Origin: Impatiens glandulifera
Taxonomy: Eukaryota > Streptophyta > Magnoliopsida > Ericales > Balsaminaceae
Reading direction: 5' to 3'
DNA: 64,000 nucleotides
Assembly (NCBI RefSeq): GCF_907164915.1
Contig: NC_061862.1
Coordinates: 77,122,218-77,186,217 of the forward strand
Below the pieces are notes generated by a model that was given only the letters and a program-made list of their open reading frames with translations, was not told where the DNA came from and did not search any database. Position 1 is the stretch's first letter; every line of letters starts with the position of its first letter. A program made the position numbers and the translations under genes. Of the stretch, positions 57,207 through 64,000 are shown one piece after another.

Positions 57207-58297
57207 TTTTAACATGAATTTTTGGGTGAAACTAGTAGAGATTCCTGGATTTTTAACTAGTTCTATATGTTACTGAGTAATATTTTTATTTTTGTTAAGA
57301 ATTGTTTTAACCAATTATAGAGTAATAGTTAGTGAATTATTCTTTGGTCAAACACCCAGAAAGAAAGAACACTGACCCCAAATGGTTTGGTTCGATAGGG
57401 TTGATGACTTGATGTTATGCAAATTGAAGTTGAGTTCATATTTGTATTAGACAATTTTATTTTACTCACAAGCTAGTTTGGTATCATGTTTTTGACAATT
57501 TGACAAAAAAAAGAAAAAACTTTTGAAGAGAGTTCTCAACTTTTATAAATTGTATAATTTTTAATTTTATTAAACAGATTAATTTATAAAATATATTTTG
57601 ATTATAAATATTATATAGTTGGTTTTGGATATGCTCATCTTATTGTAGGGTGTGTTTGGAAAATTGAAATTAGAGGTGGCATTAGAATTAAATTTCACAC
57701 AAATTGATATTTTACCATTGCTATTAAAAAAAATAACATAAATAAAGAACAAATAGTCAAATATAAAAATTAATATAAGAGAAATGTTAGGTAACTAGAA
57801 TCATTATTATTAATTTTTTTTAATAGGGATATGTTATTTTGTAGGTGGATTAAAAATTTAAAAATTCTCTATTATATTCAATTTTATTCTTCTCAACTTT
57901 CATATTAACATTAATCTCACTCAATTATTTATCCTAATATAATTGAATATCTAATACAATTTTATACTTTTTATATTTAGATTACAATAAATCACTCACA
58001 TTTTTTTTTTATCAAATTATCAAAAACATAATAACAAAATTATATACTTAATTAAATTATTACTAAAACATTATTTAACTAAATTAAAATTCAATAAAAA
58101 ACTTGAAAAAAATTGTTTTCAAATAAATTTATTAACTTTTATATTTTTTCAATCTCAGTTCTGGAGTGGAGTGGAAATTTGACAAAATGACCTGATAATG
58201 GGTCAAATTTGAAAAATGACCAACGCTTGATAAATTTTATAAAAATGACACTTTCGACATGCGAAATGTCTGTCTTGCCCAGGATTGCCTCTTTACA
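57207..58297. other. Intergenic, 3' of DAR GTPase
   Basis: Likely DAR GTPase 3' UTR to about 57300-57450, then AT-rich DNA without genes. From about 58150 the sequence becomes more complex (GACCTGATAATGGGTC, GAAAAATGACCAACGC) and probably marks the left part of the Mutator-like element. Confidence 0.55.
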
Positions 58298-58412
58298 TGT
58301 AATACACGTAATATCAATACGTGTATTATATGTTACGCGTATTATGTAATACACGTATTCATATTGTGCGTATTACATATTGCGCGTATTATGTATTACG
58401 CGCAATATGTAA
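58298..58412. repeat. Left cluster of AATACGCGTATT-type palindromes
   Basis: Overlapping variants of AATACACGTAATA, AATACGTGTATTA, TTACGCGTATTA and ATTACGCGCAATAT fill about 115 bp. Further singles lie at about 58777-58800 and a 24-bp perfect palindrome is at 59046-59069. The matching right-hand cluster is at 63135-63262, so the motif flanks the Mutator-like transposase remnant on both sides. Confidence 0.8.
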
Positions 58413-58804
58413 TATATAAACCCCACCCCATTTTGACCCTCATTTTAAATCGTTCCGACTCACAACTTTCTCTCTCCAACTCTAAAAACTCTATCCCTCC
58501 CTCTCGTTCTCTTTTCCACGACTCTTCGTTCAAGATCAGCAACTGCCACAACTCTCCGTTCGTTTAAGATCAGCAGTTGCCACAACTCTTTGTTCGTTCA
58601 AGATCAGCAGCTGAAGACCCACAACTCTCCGTTCTCAAATGTGTATGTTCATTTTATGTAATTTGATTTGATGACTTCTTAATTAGTGATTATGAACACT
58701 AGGTTATATACTTATATACTATAGTTGATAACTCCTAAATGCGAATACTATTTTATGAACAAAGACAGATGTTGCTCACGCGTATTGCTCACACGTATTG
58801 CTCA

Positions 58805-58983
58805 CTGAGGGGGAGTTTCCTACTAGGTTTCATGGAAATACAATGTGGAAAAAATTGTCCACAAGTTTTTTCAATTGACCTATTGGATATGGGGATCCTA
58901 TCCATTATATCCATTGCAACAAACTTATGAGAAAGTTACTACATTGCATTTCCATGATACCCTAGTAGGAAACTCCTCCTCAG
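58805..58983. repeat. Foldback hairpin, ~43-bp arms
   Basis: The left arm 58805-58847 (CTGAGGGGGAGTTTCCTACT..) is complementary, with a few mismatches, to the right arm 58940-58983 (..AGTAGGAAACTCCTCCTCAG). A loop of about 90 bp separates them. Transcribed, it would fold into a long imperfect stem-loop. It could be a foldback remnant inside the Mutator-like element or a small-RNA precursor-like structure. Confidence 0.85.
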
Positions 58984-59058
58984 TTATGGTTAACTCCATC
59001 TTAAAAAAGCAACAACATAAGTAAGTAAAAATCTTGAGTGAGGAACATTACAATACGC

Positions 59059-59188
59059 GTATTGTAATGCTCCTCAAGTGTATTATTAATACATTCAACT
59101 TTTTAGTTCTAATAACTATCGTTGAACTGTTTTCAATTGCATCTCAAGCAATTGTTTACTTTGATGGAGAGTGAAAAATTACAGATAG
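59059..59188 (+). repeat. 130-bp direct duplication, left copy
   Basis: Matches 60142-60271 at 129 of 130 positions by direct reading; the only difference is A at 59183 against G at 60266. It begins one base past the centre of the 24-bp palindrome 59046-59069 and covers the 5' end of the Mutator-like transposase coding region (TACTTTGATGGAGAG). Confidence 0.95.
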
Positions 59189-59452
59189 ACCAACAAAATC
59201 ATTGTATCTCGAGATGTTGTTTTCAATGAAAAAGCTACTTAGAATTGGAAGGGGAAAAAAGTTGAAGACTTGGGATCACAACTATTTACTGATCCAATTA
59301 CATCCCAAGCTAGTACATCCCAAGCTAGTACATCCCAAGCTAGCTCATCTCAACCTTCTGCACAAGACTCAGAACCTGATTCAAATAGTCTTCCAAGAAA
59401 GACCCGAATGGTTCAAGACATTTATGATGAAATTGAGTTTGAATTATTTTCT
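59189..59452 (+). pseudogene. Copia polyprotein fragment (integrase C-term to RT linker)
   Basis: Translation of the plus strand gives CISRDVVFNEKAT.NWKGKKVEDLG, the characteristic segment at the end of the Ty1-copia integrase region. A Ser/Gln-rich repeat (TSQASTSQASTSQASSSQPS) and a PRKTRMVQDIYDE linker follow, which in copia precede the reverse transcriptase. It has an internal stop and is cut at both ends. It is the first patch of the insertion bracketed by the 130-bp duplication. Confidence 0.75.
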
Positions 59453-59979
59453 TGTGATAGAAAGATTCTTCCTGGACTTTGCTTAACTTGTATGCCAAGA
59501 AAATATTTCATGAGTCCCAAGTCTGTCATCTCAAATTCTTTCATCATTTGATTCTTGAAGTCTGCCACCATAGCTTTGTTTGTTCCAAAATAGATGAGAT
59601 CATCTACATATAAACATACAATCAAAAAATCTTTGTCAATAGTCTTCACATAGAGAGATGATTCACTTGTACTTCGATTAAAGCCTTTCTTGATGAAATA
59701 GTTATTGATTTTGCTGTTCCACGCTCGGGGTGCCTGCTTTAACCCATACAATGCCTTTTTTAGTCGATAAACTTTCTTCTCTTTTTCTTTGATCTCAAAA
59801 CCTCCGGGCTGCTCAACATACACCTCTTCTTGAATTTCTCCATTTAGAAAAGATGATTTTATATCAAGTTGAAATATATTTACCTCCAACTGAGCTGCAA
59901 TGGCTACACAATTAATGTGATGGTGAAGCTCAATTGTTGAAGATGAAGCGTGAAGGAAGATGAAGCTCAAGAGATGCAT
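59453..59979 (-). pseudogene. Copia reverse transcriptase fragment, inverted
   Basis: The minus-strand open frame carries the Ty1-copia RT core. It includes AAQLEVNIFQLDIKSSFLNG, EEVYVEQPGGF, VYRLKKALYGLKQAPRAWN, LIVCLYVDDLIYFG (the YVDD catalytic motif) and MTDLGLMKYFLGIQV, ending near GRIFLSQ. Frames are intact, but both ends of the gene are missing and the first about 20 residues look unrelated. It lies head to tail-inverted against the plus-strand copia linker at 59189-59452, so the two pieces cannot be one colinear element. Confidence 0.88.
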
Positions 59980-59985
59980 TGTTTA

Positions 59986-60141
59986 GTATCATAAATTGTA
60001 TTTAATTTGAGTTCTAGATCCTTCCATCTTATCCTTTAAATTTAAATTGAGAGTCTCTCATTAGTTTTTCATATATCAAAATTAAGTGAGCTGTAGCTAC
60101 TTAAGAATTCTATCAATAAAATCATATTTTCCGCACCAACA
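59986..60141. other. Third piece of the mosaic insertion
   Basis: Non-coding sequence between the inverted RT fragment and the right 130-bp copy, ending TCATATTTTCCGCACCAAC. It may derive from a copia LTR or its neighbour, but I cannot assign it. Confidence 0.4.
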
Positions 60142-60271
60142 GTATTGTAATGCTCCTCAAGTGTATTATTAATACATTCAACTTTTTAGTTCTAATAACT
60201 ATCGTTGAACTGTTTTCAATTGCATCTCAAGCAATTGTTTACTTTGATGGAGAGTGAAAAATTACGGATAG
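60142..60271 (+). repeat. 130-bp direct duplication, right copy
   Basis: Near-identical partner of 59059-59188. It runs straight on into the Mutator-like transposase remnant (ITDSVAHFVPKLTRGLKVP), so this copy is in the original context on its right side while the left copy is in context on its left side. Confidence 0.95.
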
Positions 60272-62775
60272 TGTTGCTCATTTTGTTCCAAAGTTAACCA
60301 GAGGTTTGAAAGTTCCCATAAATTATACATATGCCGAATTAGTTGATATGATATATTCTGCTACTAATGTTGACAAATCTAGATATGATTTAGTGCTTCA
60401 AGCCAAGTATATACTCCGGTTATGAATGCCAAATTTTCTTTTATAATTGATATCAAACAAGATATGGAAGTGAATTTATTTTTAGAAGAAGCGATGTCAA
60501 TCCACTATCGCACTATATTGTGTGTCTCTTTAGTAGAGAAGTCACTACCGAGAAACCCAACAAACCCAACTCAAAAAAGTGTAGTGGTTCTAGAAACAGA
60601 TGATCTTGACGTATTCATGAAGTTTTAGCAGCAGGAGGTTGTCTTTGAAACTCAAAATGACATAGAAGAAGACCCATGTTTGTGTCTGATTGAGGGGGTT
60701 GATGATTGAGTTGCTAGTAACCCATATTTGTGTTTGAATGAACGGTTTGGTGATTGGGTTACTAGTACCCAACCAAGCAGTGCTTTGGTTGCTAGTACCA
60801 AACCATGTAGTAGTGATTGGGTTGCTAGTACAAAACCAAGTAGTGATTGGGTTGTTAGTAACATACCAAGCAATGAAAATCCGATACCTGATGCATTAAC
60901 TTGCAAAATCGGATTGGAAGTCAGTACTTTGTTTGAGAATAAAAAAGAACTTCAATTGAGATTACATAAATATGCGATGATTAATCATTTTGAATTCAAA
61001 GTGGAGAAGTCAAGAAAAGAACTTTGGTATGTGAAATGTTTGAATCAAAATTGCAAGTAAAGATTGCGTGCTGTGAAAGGAAAATCCTCAGAGATGTTTG
61101 AGATTAAAAAATTTGTAAAAGATCACACATGTTCAATTGTGACGAGGTAAGAGGATGAAAGACAATCATTGTCATGGGTTATTGGGGAATGCATGAAGAG
61201 AAAGTACATGGACCATCACCATGACCACATGCCTAATAAAATAATGGAAGACACGTAGAGAAGTTATGAAATAAAGATAAGTTATAATAAGACTTGGAGG
61301 TCTAGGAAAAAGGCCCTAATGGCGGTGTGAGGAACTATAGAGAATTCCTATGGTAATTGTCATCATACCTGTACATGTTGGAAATGAATAATCCGAATAC
61401 CATAATAGACATCCAGACAGATGAGCTCAGTCATTTCAGGTATATGTTCATGTCCCTAGGCGTCTCAATTAGGGGTTTCAGAAGTTGTTGTCGTCCTGTA
61501 TTGTGCGTCGATGCCAGTTTTCTTAAGCACAAGGTTAGATGTCAACTATTAGTGACTATATCATTGGATGCGAATGAACAACTATATAATGTTGTTTTTG
61601 GCGTCGTTGATTCAGAGAATAATAACTCCTGAAAATATTTCATGCAAAAACTAAGAGAAGCTATTGAGTCAGTCCTAAATCTCGTCTTTGTATCCGATAG
61701 GCACCCAAGTATTGTCAATGACTTGTGCGTAGTTTTTCCAGAAATATATCACGGTACATGCACATACCACATCAGGATGAATATTATGGCCAAATTTAAA
61801 ACCGATCACTGCCACGTAGAGTTTCATTTGGCTTCTCGCGCATACACTGTCTCAATGTTTAATCGGCATTTTGACAAGATCAGGGCTAAAGACCCTCGTA
61901 TTGCTGTCTATTTGGCAGATATTGGGATGGAGAGATGAAGTCATACATTTTCCCCGGTAAATAATACAATCAAATGACAAACAATTACGTCGAGAGCTTT
62001 AATAGTCAGAGCAAGAGCAAAAATGCTAGAAAGTATCCCATAACAACCTTAGCTGATTATTTAAGATTAGCAATATAAGAATGATTTCATAATAGAAGAG
62101 AAAAATCGTCCAATCACACAAAACGTTTATCTCAGTATTATGAAAGTTCATATGTGAGCAAGTCTAGAAGGCCATATTATATAACGTCAATCCACTTAAC
62201 CGATTCGAGTTTTATGTGCATGACGGTGAATCTAATTTTAAAATTTACTTCAAAGGAATGACTTGTAGTTGTAGAGTATTTGATGTATCTAGTTTTCCTT
62301 GTACTCATGTCATGATTGTTGCCCGTACCCGGAAATTGGATCCCTATGACTTCTGCCCAAGGTAACAATTGCTCACTTGTTGAATCTATCTAACCAATTT
62401 CTCACATGTTTAATCTTTATCCTTTTTAGATATTACTCAACTGAATCGTTTTTGAATGCATATGTGGAGACATGTGATCCAGTTTGTCATGAAGACGTTT
62501 GAGTTATTTCCGAAAATATCAAGAAACGAGTGTGCCTAAAACCACATGTTAAGGTGAAAAAGGGCGGCCAATAACAAAACATAGGTCATCCCAAGGTGAG
62601 CCTCGTAAGGTCCTGAGACGATGCAATTCATATGGTGGTCAAAGTAATAACATGGCAACATGCAAAAAAGTGATGCATGCACCATATACTGCAATAACAT
62701 CATCTCAACAACATGAGTCATCATCTCAACAACATGAATCATCATCTCAGCAGCATGAGCCTTTAGCTTGAACTT
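60238..62775 (+). pseudogene. Dead Mutator-like (MULE) transposase, second element
   Basis: Ordered remains of a MUDRA-type transposase. First is the N-terminal FDGE..KITDSVAHF, ..TYAELVDMIYSATNVDKSRYDL, then a GDWVTST/VASTKPSSDW-type repeated segment (60750-60860) and a MuDR zinc-finger domain (LRLHKYAMINHFEFKV..CLNQNCK.RLRAV, 60950-61140). The transposase core is CVDASFLKHKVRCQLLVTISLDANEQLYNVVFGVVDSENN (61509-61630) and SDRHPSI...CTYHIRMNIMAKFK (61696-61800). Then come a SWIM finger CSCRVFDVSSFPCTHVMIVAR (62264-62330) and a C-terminal knuckle-like RRCNSYGGQSNNMATC with three SSQQHE repeats (62700-62760). Intact members excise and insert elements via terminal repeats. Stops at 60258, 61060 and 61630, plus shifts, kill it, but long stretches remain open. 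The 5' end is duplicated and split by the 953-bp insertion. Confidence 0.88.
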
Positions 62776-62779
62776 CAAT

Positions 62780-63134
62780 TTCCTTAAGTCCTCTTAATAT
62801 TGAATAATTGTATGAATAATTATATTTTATGATTTCATGTGTGCCATTTCCTTAAGACAATATTGTATAAATAATTGTATTGTATGAAATTAATGCTGTT
62901 GAAATAATTGTATTGTATGAAATATGTGTTAATTATTGTGGATTTTGCTGCAACATAATGTTTTAAGTGTACTTTAAAAGTGTTCTAAGTTTACTTCAGA
63001 AGTGTTCTTAGTGTTGAAAGGTTGGATTGAAATGACTCCAGCATAGCTATTCAAATTACATTGTTCTAAGTTTACTTCAGAAGTGACATGCTTTACACAT
63101 ATGTATCTTAGTTTCTGTCAATAACTACAGAAGT
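62780..63134. other. Non-coding 3' part of the second Mutator-like element
   Basis: AT-rich, with direct repeats of GTTCTAAGTTTACTTCAGAAGTG (about 62980 and 63063) and TGAA.TAATTGTA.TGTATGAAAT phrases near 62800-62930. No coding sequence was seen. Confidence 0.55.
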
Positions 63135-63262
63135 GACATTACAATACGCGTGAGTTATTGTAATACGCGTATTGCAATAACGCATGCATATGACAATATG
63201 CGAACATTATTGTAATACGTGTATTGCAATAACTCACGCATATTGTAATAACTCATGCGTAT
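63135..63262. repeat. Right cluster of AATACGCGTATT-type palindromes
   Basis: CAATACGCG, AATACGCGTATTGCAATAA, AATACGTGTATTGCAATAA, CGCATATTGTAATAACTCA and GCGTATTGTAATAAC follow one another over about 130 bp, and ACGCATATTGCAATAA with GCGTATTG recur at 63408-63440. It mirrors the left cluster (58298-58412) across the dead Mutator-like gene. Confidence 0.8.
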
Positions 63263-63284
63263 TGTAATAACCCTCCATCCCCTG

Positions 63285-63570
63285 TTCTATAATATTTTCA
63301 CACATCATCACCAGCTCCAACAAACCTTGAGATCAAGATTGCGTATCGAATGGTCCGTTGGTAGACGGTGATGATGTGTAAAAGTCTTATAGATCATTGT
63401 GCTCTTCTCACGCATATTGCAATAACTAATGCGTATTGTATAGTTTCTCCATGTTGTGCCGTAAAACTTTGCCTCTCTATAAGACTTTTACACATTTGTA
63501 CCAGATCCAACAAACTTTGATATCAATATTTAGTCTCGAATGGTTTGTTGGGAGCTAATGCATATGTGAT
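63285..63570. repeat. Two related foldback units
   Basis: TTTTCACACATCATCACC..TCCAACAAACC (63292 on) is complementary to GGTCCGTTGG..GGTGATGATGTGTAAAA (63351-63384). A second diverged unit runs from ATAAGACTTTTACACAT (63479) with CCAGATCCAACAAACT to GGTTTGTTGGGAGC..ATGTGATG (63541-63572). Both enclose a TCAA.AT..TCGAATGG loop, so the unit appears duplicated in tandem. It lies just beyond the right palindrome cluster. Confidence 0.7.
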
Positions 63571-63941
63571 GCGGTGCGAGTCGAAGAGGCGTTTATGCGA
63601 AAGTTGCAGCATCCGAAAATATCTCGCAAGTGTCAGATTTCGACGATTGCCTAGTGTTTTTCGGGCGGAAACGTTTAGGGGCTCAAAATCGCATTTTTAT
63701 TAGTTTCGGGTGTTTTTTTTGCAATTTATTAAAAGTTGTTTACTTCTTTTGCAAGCTAGGGTTTGAGTATTTAAAAGAATCTTAAAACACTTTGTGAGGG
63801 GAAGATTATTAATTAGAAAACGAGGTTTCCTCAATATCTATCAATTTTCGGTATTCGTAAGAATCAACGAATCTTGATAAAGGTTCATCCTAGCCACGCA
63901 CGCTGCATCAGTTGGTATCAGTTTCCAGTCGACCCTGAGGT
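63565..63941 (+). mobile_element. Ty3-gypsy 5' LTR and primer-binding site (partial element)
   Basis: Composition changes abruptly near 63565 (TGTGATGCGGTGCGAGTCGA) to a less AT-rich segment containing a TATTTAAAAG box (63769-63778) and ending in CACGCTGCA. A TGGTATCAG primer-binding site complementary to initiator tRNA-Met follows at 63913-63921. The gag start is 20 bp downstream. The precise LTR start (TGTGATG at 63565 is the best guess) is not fixed, because the 3' LTR lies outside the window. Confidence 0.65.
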
Positions 63942-64000
63942 ATGCCGCCCCGAAGACAGCCGCGCAACCCTACCCCTGGTGCTGATGATGGTGACCTTGC
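63942..64000 (+). CDS. Start of Ty3-gypsy gag polyprotein, cut by window end
   Basis: The ATG at 63942 follows the primer-binding site and opens a GC-rich, Pro/Arg-rich reading frame (MPPRRQPRNPTPGADDGD..) that remains open to the window end. Basic, proline-rich beginnings like this are usual for plant gypsy gag. Only 19 codons are visible, so the identification depends on its position. Confidence 0.55.
   Translation, partial: MPPRRQPRNPTPGADDGDL

Noticed and set aside
59202..59551. Ser/Gln-rich plus-strand frames as a gene
   Set aside because: They are the copia integrase-RT linker and its alternative frame, crossing into the inverted RT fragment.

Overview
The window is nuclear DNA from a flowering plant, most likely a eudicot. 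It is very AT-rich, has GT-AG introns with long non-coding gaps, and is full of plant-type transposable elements (LINE, tRNA-derived SINEs, Mutator-like, hAT-like, CACTA-like, copia and Ty3-gypsy pieces, MITEs). The sequence alone does not give the species.

Three intact protein-coding genes stand out; all other long open frames are element remains or chance. (1) 23597-29400, plus strand: a full-length ABCC/MRP-type ABC transporter in ten exons, about 1,487 residues, possibly with an extra 5' coding exon at 22294-22348. (2) 32449-35721, minus strand: an NPF7.3 (NRT1.5)-type NRT1/PTR transporter in five exons, 596 residues. It converges tail to tail with the ABCC gene across a 3-kb gap. (3) 54163-57206, plus strand: a circularly permuted DAR GTPase of the SIN2/DAR2 (YlqF/MTG1) type. 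It carries a tandemly duplicated internal exon, one copy of which lacks the G4 guanine-specificity motif.

The left 14 kb is an element graveyard. It holds a Harbinger-like MITE, a tandem 300-bp repeat, a decayed LINE (about 4.5-9.5 kb) broken by a 1.4-kb insertion and by a SINE with clear target-site duplications, a 175-bp alternating purine-pyrimidine tract, a dead Mutator-like transposase (10.6-12.3 kb), a hAT-like non-autonomous element and a CACTA-like end. The 1.4-kb insertion carries a strict 50-bp hairpin-forming tandem array. From 36 to 53 kb lies mostly gene-free, extremely AT-rich DNA with microsatellites and tandem repeats.

The right end (58.2-63.5 kb) is a second dead Mutator-like element, flanked on both sides by clusters of AATACGCGTATT-type palindromes. 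Its 5' coding end is split by a 953-bp mosaic of copia fragments in opposite orientations, bracketed by a 130-bp direct duplication that begins one base from the centre of a 24-bp palindrome. This looks like a scar of patch-type double-strand break repair. The last 430 bp appear to be the 5' LTR, primer-binding site and gag start of a Ty3-gypsy element that runs off the window.

I found no convincing undescribed multi-gene system. The most notable items are the duplicated GTPase exon, the palindrome-centred repair scar, the 50-bp hairpin array and the possible hidden first exon of the ABCC gene. All exon boundaries were placed by reading splice sites and family similarity by eye, without any alignment or database search.
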